Below, piece after piece: positions 40,940 to 49,023 of a stretch of DNA of 64,000 nt; within the stretch, counting starts at the first letter, position 1, and every line of letters starts with the position of its first letter. The stretch lies in the NCBI RefSeq assembly GCF_029953285.1, contig NZ_JASAOI010000045.1, forward strand, positions 1 through 64,000. The letters run 5' to 3'. Under the pieces are notes generated by a model, which was given only the letters and a program-made list of their open reading frames with translations, did not search any database and was not told the origin of the DNA. A program made the translations under genes and the position numbers. The DNA is from Yinghuangia seranimata. GTDB lineage: Bacteria > Actinomycetota > Actinomycetes > Streptomycetales > Streptomycetaceae.

Positions 40940-41614
40940 ATGGCAACCACCAAGACCCCGGCGCCCCGCACCGCAGCCGAGGCCACTCCCCCGAACCTGT
41001 CATCGTTCACGGTCGTCCACCGTTCCCTCCGCGACCACGCCGAGCGGCTCACCGCGCTGCTGGCCGAGCTCGGCCCGTCCCTCGACCCGATCCCCGCTCC
41101 GCAGGCGGAGGCGATCGCCGAGCACGTCGAGGGCTTCCTGGCGGCGCTGTCCGAGCACCACCACAACGAGGACGAGATCCTGTGGCCGGTCGTCGCCGAG
41201 CACGTCGGCGACGCGGCGGACCTGGCCGCTCTCGTCGCCGAGCACCGCGAGCTGGACGGCGCGCAGGAGCGGGCGGGCGCGATCGCGGCCCGCTTCGGGT
41301 CGGCGCCGCGCGCGTACGCGATGCAGCTGGCGACCGACCTGGCCGAGCTGCGCGACCTGCTCGCCGCGCACCTGGACCGCGAGGAGGCCGAGCTGTTTCC
41401 GCTGATCACCGCGCACATGCCGGGCGAGGTGTACGCGGCGGCGGAGTCGCGCATCATGCGGGCCGGCGCGCTGGAGCTCGTGCCGTGGTTCGTCTCATCG
41501 CTGACGGACGAGGAGCGCGCCTCCCGGCCCGCCCCGCCGCCCGAGGTCGCCGCGGAACTGGCCCCGCACCTCAAGGCGTTCGCCGAGCGCGAGCGCGCGG
41601 TCTACGGCCACTGA
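40940..41614 (+). CDS. Hemerythrin HHE domain protein
   Basis: Protein of 224 residues. The di-iron ligand pattern is VHRSLRDH (about 27), EHHHNEDEILWP (about 75), AEHRELD (about 98) and HLDREEAELFPLI (about 140), giving the His and Glu ligands of a four-helix hemerythrin bundle. Such proteins bind O2, NO or iron. The ATG at 40940 is chosen over the upstream frame to 40910 because the extra residues are not conserved-looking and overlap the palindrome at 40909. Confidence 0.85.
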   Translation: MATTKTPAPRTAAEATPPNLSSFTVVHRSLRDHAERLTALLAELGPSLDPIPAPQAEAIAEHVEGFLAALSEHHHNEDEILWPVVAEHVGDAADLAALVAEHRELDGAQERAGAIAARFGSAPRAYAMQLATDLAELRDLLAAHLDREEAELFPLITAHMPGEVYAAAESRIMRAGALELVPWFVSSLTDEERASRPAPPPEVAAELAPHLKAFAERERAVYGH

Positions 41615-41836
41615 GCAGGATCCGTCCCGGACGACGTGCGCGGCCGATCGGGGGAACGGCCGCGTACCGACGGGACCCGGCGGGTGGGCACACTCCGCAT
41701 ACGGGATGCCACAGATAGTCCCTTATTAGGTGTTTACCCAGATGGGGAATGCTGAAGGTGCGTGGACAAAACGCGCACCGCTCCGGGTCCATGTCTCGGG
41801 ACGGCACACCGGCGTACCCGAGACCTGGAGGACCTC

Positions 41837-42574
41837 ATGAAAATCCCCGGTACCCTCGCCCAGCCCGAAAGCGGTGCGCCGCGGGCCGCGTACAGCGCGT
41901 ACGCGATAGCCGGCCGGGTGACCGCCTTCGTGCACGTTCCCGCGGAGGCCGAGGGCCGCTACTTCCACGAGACGCTGCGTACACCGCACGGCATGCGGCT
42001 GCTGTTCGGCGAGATCGACGGCGACCCCAAGACGGCCGGCGAGTCGGCCTCGCTGATGCTCGGCGCGTTCCGCCGCTCGGCGCCGGTCGCGGACGACCTG
42101 GCCGAGGTCGCGAACCGCTCGGCGGCCGCGCTGCTCGGCGGCTACCGGCAGGGCGCCTACAGGCACGGCGCCAACCTGGCGAGGATCTTCGTCGTCCAGC
42201 ACGGCGACGACGCGACACTGTCGATCATCAACCGCGGCTACCCCGCGCCGATCCTCGTCTCGGGGCGGCAACTACGACCGCTGACACCGCCGTTGCCGAT
42301 GCCGCCGGTGGGTGTCCTGGCGCCCGGCAGCGTTCACCCCCCGGTGCTGACGGCGGGGGCGTTCCCCGGCGACCGGATCCTGTTCCACACCGGCGCGGCG
42401 GGCACACCCACGGCACCCGACGAGGTGCTCTCCGACCTGCGACTGCGGCTCCCCGATCTGCTGCAAGGCGAGTTCGCGGCCACCACGGAACGCCTGGTGG
42501 CGGCGCTCGCGGCGGCGGACCACGCCCGGCACATACCGGCGACGGCGGTGTGCCTGCTGGACATCGGGCACTGA
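41837..42574 (+). CDS. SpoIIE/PP2C-like protein without metal-binding residues
   Basis: Protein of 245 residues aligning over its whole length to the phosphatase half of the MFS fusion (compare GMRLLFGEIDG here with GTRVLIGDVRG there, and TLRTPHG with ALHTPYG). The metal-ligand positions differ: GGDF becomes GRYF, GDV becomes GEI, and the closing DDIAV becomes ATAVC. Dephosphorylation by the usual two-metal mechanism is therefore unlikely, and it may be a pseudophosphatase that binds a STAS protein. GGAGG sits 5 bases before the ATG. No sensor domain is attached. Confidence 0.75.
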   Translation: MKIPGTLAQPESGAPRAAYSAYAIAGRVTAFVHVPAEAEGRYFHETLRTPHGMRLLFGEIDGDPKTAGESASLMLGAFRRSAPVADDLAEVANRSAAALLGGYRQGAYRHGANLARIFVVQHGDDATLSIINRGYPAPILVSGRQLRPLTPPLPMPPVGVLAPGSVHPPVLTAGAFPGDRILFHTGAAGTPTAPDEVLSDLRLRLPDLLQGEFAATTERLVAALAAADHARHIPATAVCLLDIGH

Positions 42575-42588
42575 GCGGACACGGCGAC

Positions 42589-42618
42589 GCGCCGCCCGGG
42601 ACGGTTCCCGGACGGCGC
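42589..42618. terminator. Bidirectional hairpin terminator
   Basis: Arms 42589-42601 and 42606-42618 pair at 12 of 13 positions around a 4 base loop, between the converging PP2C-like and small secreted protein genes. Confidence 0.7.
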
Positions 42619-42640
42619 GCTGGTGCTTCCAGGCGGGCCG

Positions 42641-42874
42641 CTACAGCAGACCGGCGACACCCAGACCGCTCAGACCACCCAGGGCACCGGGGACGGCGGG
42701 GAGGATGCCGGCCGCGGCGGGCAGCGCGGCGTCGACCGGCGTGAGCCCGGCGGCGGAGCCGAGGGGGAGGTCGGAGCCGGCGAGCGGGGCGGCGGCGGAC
42801 GCGGCCGGGGCGGCGATGGCCACACCGGCAGCGGCGGCCACGACGATGGCGGCGACGCGAGTTGACTTGATCAT
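42641..42874 (-). CDS. Small secreted protein
   Basis: Protein of 77 residues. A clear signal peptide (MIKSTRVAAIVVAAAAGVAIA, cleavage near ASAAA) is followed by a 45-residue mature part made almost only of Ala, Gly, Leu and Pro (GGLSGLGVAGLL end). It has no Cys and no chaplin motif. Similar tiny Ala/Leu/Gly-rich exported proteins are common in Streptomyces and of unknown role. No strong ribosome-binding site is seen before the ATG. Confidence 0.65.
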   Translation of the reverse strand: MIKSTRVAAIVVAAAAGVAIAAPAASAAAPLAGSDLPLGSAAGLTPVDAALPAAAGILPAVPGALGGLSGLGVAGLL

Positions 42875-43083
42875 GCTGTGTTCAACGACGCGGCGGCGGA
42901 TCGGAAACCCCCCGCACAGGCAAAGCTTCACCGGATCGGGAAAGTCACATTGTCGGAGGATGCGAGAAGCGGCTTGGGCCGCACCCGAGCGCCCGCCCCG
43001 AGGACGTGTCCGGAACCTCCGGGGTCCGGGCCGGGTGGCGCACGACCACCACCCGGCCGTCCCGAAGACGCCGAACCTGCACC

Positions 43084-43238
43084 AGGGCGTGTCTGACGAA
43101 TCTCCTCGGATCAGCCCGCGTCGTGGGGCGCGTGCGCGCCGGGCCAGGCGGCCCGGCGCTCGTACTCGCGAGGTCCCGCGACGCCGCGAGCGCGCGTGCC
43201 ACGCGGCGCGAGCCCGAAGAGATCCCCGTACACGCCCT
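43084..43238. mobile_element. MITE-like palindromic element
   Basis: A block of 155 bp begins AGGGCGTGT and ends ACACGCCCT, perfect 9 bp inverted ends. The similarity continues inward (ATCTCCTCG against ATCTCTTCG) to about 25 bp. The centre is a perfect 10 bp hairpin (43136-43145 with 43150-43159). No target-site duplication is obvious. The right end supplies part of the TAG stop of the sigma-like membrane protein gene. It lies in the 362 bp gap 42875-43236, which holds no other feature I can name. The hairpin may also terminate transcription. Confidence 0.5.
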
Positions 43239-45162
43239 AGTTCGCCGGCTTGATCACCGTGCCGCCCTTGACCGTCGCCGTCAGGTTCGGCGCCGGGCCC
43301 CGCGCGGCCGCCGCAGTGGACTTCACGACCAGCTGGCGCGCGTCCGCGTTCCCGGTGACCGGCCCCGTCGCCGTCACCTTGGCGACGTCGCGGCTGCCCG
43401 CCGCGACCAGGTACCACGCGCCCGAGCCCGACTGCCACCACGTGTACGCCAGAACGTCGTTCGCCGAGCGGCTGCACAGCGGCGAGTCCCGTAGGGACGC
43501 CACCGTCCGCGCGCCCGCCGCGTCCGCGCCCGGCGGGTTGAACTCGATGACGACCTGGCCCCCGCCGGTGCGGTCGAAGCCGTGCAGGCACGACCAGGTC
43601 GCCTCGCCCTGCGTCTCCGGCAGGGCGAAGTGCGCGTACTCCCAGTTGTTCACCAGCCGCAGGCCCTTGCCGCGCAGGTCGGGCAGCACGCACGCGGTGC
43701 GCGCCCACGCCGCGAGCGCGCGGTCGCTGGACGGTGCCTCGGCGGGGCGACCGGTGTGCGGGAACTCCGGCGGCGGCATGTAGGTCAGGTGCGTCGCGGT
43801 CAGTTCGCCGAGGTCGGCGAGCAGGTACGGGTTGCCGTCGGCGGCGCGCTTGGCCCGCAGTTCGAGGACCGGCACACGGGTGCACTCGGCGCCGCCGAGC
43901 ACCACCGGCGCGGTCACTCCGCCGGTCACCGCCACCGGCCGCGGGGCCTCGGCGGGCCGCCGCAGGTCGCGGACCCTGGCCTCGGTCACCCACGGGGCGA
44001 GCAGCAGCCGCGTGCCGTCCGCGCCCCGGGTGAGCACGATGGCGGATGCCGAGCGCTCGTCGGAGTCGTCGGCCGCGGAGAGGTCGAGGCCGCGTGCCGA
44101 ACCGATCTCGGCGTAGCGGGCGATCCGTGTCGCGTCGGCCAGGATCACGACCTTCAGCCCACCGGGGAACTCGCCCGCGTACAGCAGGTGTTGCGTCCCG
44201 ACCGGCGGTCCGGCCTGGGTGCGCGCGGCGGCGGAGACCTGGACGGTCGGGTCGCTGAACGACCAGGCCCGCACAGCGCGTTCGACGAGCGCCGTGTCGT
44301 CGGCGAGCGGTCCGCGGGTGTTCCACACGGCGAAGTCCAGGCGGGTGGTGGTGGCCCAGGCGTCGGCGGCGACGTGGATCGGCGCTCCGGGCCGGGCTGC
44401 CGCGGCGGGCCGGACCCGGTCGCCCGTGCCGCTGGCGGACGGCCCGTCACCGGGCAGGCCCACCAGCGCCGTTGCCACGAGTAGGCCGGCGGCGAGGCCC
44501 GCCGACCAGCGGCGGCGCCGACGGCGCAGCAGGTCGGACGGGCGGACGCGTACCGTGCACGGGTCCAGCGGCCCGCTGTCGAGCAGCTCGCGCGCGCTGT
44601 GGCCGGCCCGCACGAGTTCGGCGTCGACGCGTGCGGCGTCCGCGAGCGCGGGCCCGGGTTCGGCGACGCCGGCCGCGGCGAGCACCGCGTGCGCCGCCTC
44701 GACGGGCAGCCCGGCGAGGAACCGCAGCACGTACGCCGCGCGGGCCTCGGGGCCGAGCGCGTCGACGGCCTTTTCGACGGCGACCGCCTCGGGGCCGGAC
44801 GCGAGGGTGACGAACCGCAGTCCCCACACCTGCGGCAACGACCGCACCCGCCAAGAGCGTTCGAGGCGGCGCAGGGCGAGTTTGACGACGCGGGCGCGCA
44901 CCGTGTCCTCGTCGGGCGGCGCCGAGCCGCGCCACCGGCGCGGCAGCGCGTCCTGGACGACCGAGTGGGCGGCAAGCACCCGGTCGTGCCGCTCGTCGGC
45001 CGCGGGCAGGATGAAGTAGGCCGCGCGCACGAGTTCGGGGTAGCGCCGGACGAGGACCGCCTCGCCGGCGCGCACCTCGTGGTAGCCGGGCAGCCGTCCG
45101 CTGAGCGCCCGGGCCCGCGCGGCCGTGCGGGCTCCCCATTCCGTCGAGTACTCGCGCAGCAC
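43237..45162 (-). CDS. Membrane protein with sigma-factor-like N-terminus
   Basis: Protein of 641 residues. The first 190 resemble a worn ECF sigma factor: a region 2-like part (LVRRYPELVRAAYFILP, VLAAHSVVQDALPRRW) and a region 4-like part (ALGPEARAAYVLRFLAGLPVEAAHAVL). An Arg run and one membrane helix (about 207-233) follow, then a 400-residue outer domain with four or more Cys and an AYTWWQSGSGAWYLVAAGS segment. It could be a membrane-tied regulator or a transcription-inactive derivative. I do not recognise the outer domain. The GTG at 45162 is the start; the stop falls at the edge of the MITE-like element. Confidence 0.75.
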   Translation of the reverse strand: MLREYSTEWGARTAARARALSGRLPGYHEVRAGEAVLVRRYPELVRAAYFILPAADERHDRVLAAHSVVQDALPRRWRGSAPPDEDTVRARVVKLALRRLERSWRVRSLPQVWGLRFVTLASGPEAVAVEKAVDALGPEARAAYVLRFLAGLPVEAAHAVLAAAGVAEPGPALADAARVDAELVRAGHSARELLDSGPLDPCTVRVRPSDLLRRRRRRWSAGLAAGLLVATALVGLPGDGPSASGTGDRVRPAAAARPGAPIHVAADAWATTTRLDFAVWNTRGPLADDTALVERAVRAWSFSDPTVQVSAAARTQAGPPVGTQHLLYAGEFPGGLKVVILADATRIARYAEIGSARGLDLSAADDSDERSASAIVLTRGADGTRLLLAPWVTEARVRDLRRPAEAPRPVAVTGGVTAPVVLGGAECTRVPVLELRAKRAADGNPYLLADLGELTATHLTYMPPPEFPHTGRPAEAPSSDRALAAWARTACVLPDLRGKGLRLVNNWEYAHFALPETQGEATWSCLHGFDRTGGGQVVIEFNPPGADAAGARTVASLRDSPLCSRSANDVLAYTWWQSGSGAWYLVAAGSRDVAKVTATGPVTGNADARQLVVKSTAAAARGPAPNLTATVKGGTVIKPAN

Positions 45163-45327
45163 GCTTTCGTCCCCTCACCGCCACCGTCGGCGGCCCGCAG
45201 GACACACGGCGGGCCCGCTCGCACGCTGCGCAACGAGCGTCGCCCGGAAGAGTTACCTCAGGTTCCGCATCGTGCGGGTCGGCGCCGTGGATCCGCCGTC
45301 GCGCGGACCGCCACGGGAGCGGCCGAT

Positions 45328-45346
45328 AACAGGAAAACGACCTGTT
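45328..45346. promoter_or_regulatory. Inverted repeat between divergent genes
   Basis: AACAGG-N7-CCTGTT is a perfect 6-7-6 inverted repeat in the 335 bp gap (45163-45497) between the sigma-like membrane protein gene and the divergent lysR gene. LysR proteins usually bind such interrupted dyads near their own promoter, so self-regulation is plausible. I see nothing else in the gap. Confidence 0.4.
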
Positions 45347-45497
45347 GGGGCAGGCTCGTGATCCGGCCAACCGCCTGGCGTGACCGGCCAGGTCACGGCT
45401 CTTGGCGGGGCGGCGGATCTCCCATACTCTCCGGACTCGGTCGGCCGTGTGAACGATTCGTGACGGGCGGTCGACTTGCCGAGGTCGAGGGGTGCGT

Positions 45498-46454
45498 ATG
45501 GAACTGGAACTCCGCCACCTGCGCACCCTCTGCGCGATAGCCGAGGCAGGGAGCCTGGGCCGGGCGGCGACGATGCTCGGCCAGAGCCAGCCCGCCGTGA
45601 GCACGCAACTGGCCCGGTTGGAACGTTACTTCGGGCGCAGTCTCTATCAGCGCACGGCGTCCGGGGTCAAGCCGACGCCGTACGGCGCGCAGGTGCTGGC
45701 GCAGGCCCGGGAGGCGCTGTCCGCCGCCGAGCGGATCGGGCGGTGGACGGGCCGCGCCGACGGCGCCGAGCCCGCCCGCGCGTTGCGGCTGGCGGCGACG
45801 AACACCCCCATCCTGCCCGGGCTGGCCAGACGGCTGCGCAGTCTGCTGCCTACGCTCGGGCTGACGGTGAGCAGCGTGTACGCCTCATCCGACATCGTCG
45901 ACCTGCTGGAGCGGGACGAGATCGACGCCGCGCTCGCCGTGGACTACCCGGGTTCGGAACTCGCGCACTCCGACGCGCTGGAGCACCGGGGCATCGTCAC
46001 CGAGCCGTCCTTCATCGCGCTGCCCGCCGAGCACCGGCTCCGGCACCATGCCGACGTCTCGCTCGCCGAACTGTCCGGCGAGGCCTGGTTCGTGACGCCG
46101 GACGACGGGGCCGGCTGGCCGGGCGTGTTCCACACCGCGTGCCGGGCGGCGGGTTTCGCGCCCGCCGTGGTGCACGAGTTCCTGGGCGACCGGCTGCAGT
46201 TGCAGAACATGATCGCCGAGGGCATGGGCGTGTCCGTCGTGCAGGCGACGACGCAGGTGGTCCCCGGTGTGGTCGTGAAGCCGCTGGCCGGGGCGCCGTT
46301 GTGGGCGCGGTACCTGCTGGTGTGGCGGCGGGAGGGGCCGGCGGACGGCATCGCCGAGACGCTGTACCGCGCGGCGGCCGACACGTACCGCGAACTGATC
46401 GCGCGTGCGCCGCACTTCCAGTCGTGGATGGCGCGCACCTACACCTCGCCCTGA
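45498..46454 (+). CDS. LysR-type transcriptional regulator
   Basis: Protein of 318 residues. The winged helix lies at about 1-62 (LRHLRTLCAIAEAGSLGRAATMLGQSQPAVSTQLARLE in parts). The effector domain has the DIVDLLERDEIDAALAVDYPG pattern and a C-terminal VVQATTQVVPGVVVKPL strand. The inducer is unknown. The ATG at 45498 has GAGGGG five bases upstream; a GTG at 45492 is also possible. It is divergent from the sigma-like membrane protein and upstream of the collagenase gene, either of which may be its target. Confidence 0.88.
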   Translation: MELELRHLRTLCAIAEAGSLGRAATMLGQSQPAVSTQLARLERYFGRSLYQRTASGVKPTPYGAQVLAQAREALSAAERIGRWTGRADGAEPARALRLAATNTPILPGLARRLRSLLPTLGLTVSSVYASSDIVDLLERDEIDAALAVDYPGSELAHSDALEHRGIVTEPSFIALPAEHRLRHHADVSLAELSGEAWFVTPDDGAGWPGVFHTACRAAGFAPAVVHEFLGDRLQLQNMIAEGMGVSVVQATTQVVPGVVVKPLAGAPLWARYLLVWRREGPADGIAETLYRAAADTYRELIARAPHFQSWMARTYTSP

Positions 46455-46640
46455 CCCGCGGCGGGCCGCGCGTACGACCCTGCAGAGACCTGAGCCACCG
46501 TCAACTTCCGGACGGCACCGCGGAGAAGAGGCGGTCGACCGGCTTCCGGATGTGATGGCTGACGCGCCGATGATGTTATGTCCCGCTCCGTTGCCACGGT
46601 CCGAACCGGAGTGGCACCTTCATGGAACGCCACATTTGGC

Positions 46641-46656
46641 ATGTGACATTTCACAT
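46641..46656. promoter_or_regulatory. ATGTGA dyad overlapping the collagenase leader
   Basis: ATGTGA-CATT-TCACAT is a perfect 6-4-6 inverted repeat directly before the AGGAG ribosome-binding site. It resembles a shortened CRP/FNR-type site (GTG-N6-CAC). Binding there would block transcription or translation start. Confidence 0.4.
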
Positions 46657-46670
46657 AGGAGTGCAGCGGA

Positions 46671-48932
46671 ATGCCTCGTCTCTTCTCCCGGTCCCTCGCC
46701 GTGGCGGTGGTCGCCTTCGCCGCCGTCACCGGGGTGACCGCGCTGCCCAGCGTCGCCGCGCCGGCGACCGACCGGGCCGCGCCGGCCGCCGTGTCCGCCC
46801 CCTCGCACGACAAACAGCCGGACGGCCTACCCGCCACCGGCTCCGACCGCGCGAGCGAGCGCAGAACGCCGGTCAAGGACGTCCGGCCCCAGAACTCCCC
46901 GCCGAAGCCGGCCACCGCGGCCGCCCCGAGAATCGCCGCGGCGCCCGCCGCGCAGTCGTGCACCACCGCCGACTTCGCGTCCCGGTCCGGCGCGGCCCTG
47001 GTGGCGTTCGTGAAGGCCTCGGACACCTCGAACTGCCTCTACAACCTGTTCAGCCTCGGCAGCGCGGACGGCCGGAACGTCTTCAGCGAGGCGCACATGG
47101 TCACCGTCGCCGACGCGATCCGGAGCACCGCGGCCACCTACCCGGGCAACGACTCGACCGGGCTGCTGCAGCTGCTGCTGTTCGGGCGGGCCGGCTTCTT
47201 CGTCCAGAGCCGCAGCAGCGACCCGATGCCGGACTGGAGCGCCACCGTGGTCGCGTCGGTCTCCTCCGCGCTCGACGCCGTCGTCGCGAGCCCGCACTTC
47301 CTCGACGTGAACGACGAGAACGGCCAGATCGGCCACGAGACCATGTGGTTCACCGAGTACAAGCTCGCGCACCGCTACGTCGGCGCCTTCGCCCGCGTGC
47401 TCAGGGCGTACAACAGCGCCTGGGAAGCCTCCTGGAACATGCGCGACTTCACCAACTCGGTGTTCAACGCCCTGTACTACGCGGACAACGACCCCGGGTG
47501 GGCCGCCGCGCTGGCCGCCGACCCGTCGCTCGCCGACGCGCTGCACGACTTCGCGGTCGCCCACATCGGGCTGGCGTCCGGCGACCTGTTCTTCCTGCCC
47601 GGCAACGCCGCGCTCGAACTGGGCCGCCTCGTCCAGTACCCGGGCGTGCAGGCCAAGGTCCGGCCGCTGGTGCGCGACCTGGTCGGCCGCTCGTCGATCC
47701 CCGGCCCGACCGCCGCGGTGTGGGTCGGCGCGGCCGCCATGACCGACACCCACGACAAGGCCAACTGCTCCTACTACAACACCTGCGACTTCCAGACCAA
47801 GCTCAAGGCCGCGAGCCAGTCGGTCACGTACGACTGCGACGCGACCCACAAGGTCGTCTCGCAGAAGATGACCGCCGCCGAGAACGCCGCGGTGTGCAGC
47901 AGCGTGCTCAACCAGGACGCCTACTTCCACGCCCTGGTCAAGGACAACGGCGCGCTGCCCAACGAGTACAAGGGCCGCATCGAGCTCGACATCTTCGGCA
48001 CCCGCAACGAGTACAAGATCTACTCGTCGTGGCTGTACGGCAACGGCACCGACAACGGCGGCGAGTTCCTCGACGGCACGATCACCGACCCGAACAACCA
48101 GCCGCGCTTCGTCAGCTTCCAGGAGCTCAACCAGGCCGACGGGCCGTGGGCGGGCGACGTCCGCAACCTCAACCACGAGTACACGCACTGGCTCGACTCG
48201 CGCTACGACATGAAGGGCGACTTCAACCTCCAGATGACCGTCCCGGACATCTGGTGGGTCGAGGGCGTCGCCGAGTACGTGTCCTACGGCTACCGGAAGG
48301 TCACCGACGAGTCGATGATCACCGAGGCCGGCAAGCACACGTACAACCTGAGCACGCTGTGGGAGACCACGTACGAGAACACGAACACCACCCGCACCTA
48401 CCCCTGGGGCAACCTCGCGGTGCGGTACATGTTCGAGCGGCACCCTTCGGACATCACCGCGATCCTCGCCAAGTTCCGCGCCGGCGACTACAAGGGCGCG
48501 TACGCGTACTACAGCAACGGCATCGGCAACCGGTACGACGCCGACTTCAACACGTGGCTCGACGCCTGCGCGGCGGGCGCGTGCCGGGCGTCGACCACCC
48601 CCACGCTGCCGACCTGCGAGGGCAGTTCGTACATCATGGGGCAGAACTGCCAGCGCACCGGCCTGTCCGGCGCGCAGGGCAACCTCAACTACCTGACGGT
48701 GTACGTGCCGGCGGGGGCGACCCTGACCGTCACGCTCTCCGGCGGCACCGGTGACGCCGACCTGTACTACAACCCCGACCGGTGGGCGACCAACACCGAC
48801 TACACGGTGACCGCGCAGCGCAACGGCAACATCGACCAGATCACCGTCCCCAATGCCACGGCCGGCTGGCGCTACGTCAGCCTCTACGGCTACGCCGCCT
48901 ACAGCGGAGTGACGGTCACGACGCAGTTCTGA
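46671..48932 (+). CDS. Secreted M9 family collagenase
   Basis: Protein of 753 residues. A signal peptide and a Pro/Ala-rich propart (to about 98) are followed by the M9 N-terminal activator region (about 100-380). The peptidase domain has HEYTH at 502-506 and the third-ligand Glu in WWVEGVAEYVSYG about 30 residues on. A C-terminal PPC domain follows (about 665-753, LTVTLSGGTGDADLYY). All zinc-binding parts are present, so an active extracellular gelatinase/collagenase is expected. GGAG lies 8 bases before the ATG. A 22 bp hairpin terminator follows. Confidence 0.92.
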   Translation: MPRLFSRSLAVAVVAFAAVTGVTALPSVAAPATDRAAPAAVSAPSHDKQPDGLPATGSDRASERRTPVKDVRPQNSPPKPATAAAPRIAAAPAAQSCTTADFASRSGAALVAFVKASDTSNCLYNLFSLGSADGRNVFSEAHMVTVADAIRSTAATYPGNDSTGLLQLLLFGRAGFFVQSRSSDPMPDWSATVVASVSSALDAVVASPHFLDVNDENGQIGHETMWFTEYKLAHRYVGAFARVLRAYNSAWEASWNMRDFTNSVFNALYYADNDPGWAAALAADPSLADALHDFAVAHIGLASGDLFFLPGNAALELGRLVQYPGVQAKVRPLVRDLVGRSSIPGPTAAVWVGAAAMTDTHDKANCSYYNTCDFQTKLKAASQSVTYDCDATHKVVSQKMTAAENAAVCSSVLNQDAYFHALVKDNGALPNEYKGRIELDIFGTRNEYKIYSSWLYGNGTDNGGEFLDGTITDPNNQPRFVSFQELNQADGPWAGDVRNLNHEYTHWLDSRYDMKGDFNLQMTVPDIWWVEGVAEYVSYGYRKVTDESMITEAGKHTYNLSTLWETTYENTNTTRTYPWGNLAVRYMFERHPSDITAILAKFRAGDYKGAYAYYSNGIGNRYDADFNTWLDACAAGACRASTTPTLPTCEGSSYIMGQNCQRTGLSGAQGNLNYLTVYVPAGATLTVTLSGGTGDADLYYNPDRWATNTDYTVTAQRNGNIDQITVPNATAGWRYVSLYGYAAYSGVTVTTQF

Positions 48933-48954
48933 CGTAGGAGGTAGGCGCACGAAC

Positions 48955-49005
48955 GGAACGGCCCACGAACCGCCCTCTGCCAAGGGCGTGTTCGCGGGCC
49001 GTTCC
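48955..49005. terminator. Strong bidirectional hairpin terminator
   Basis: Arms 48955-48976 and 48983-49005 pair over 22 bp with one bulged base and a 6 base loop, between the converging collagenase and flavoprotein genes. Confidence 0.8.
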
Positions 49006-49023
49006 GGCGTTTCGCGTGTGTGG

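Noticed and set aside
43084-43238. Intact insertion sequence
   Set aside because: Too short for a transposase and no coding frame inside; kept only as a MITE-like element.
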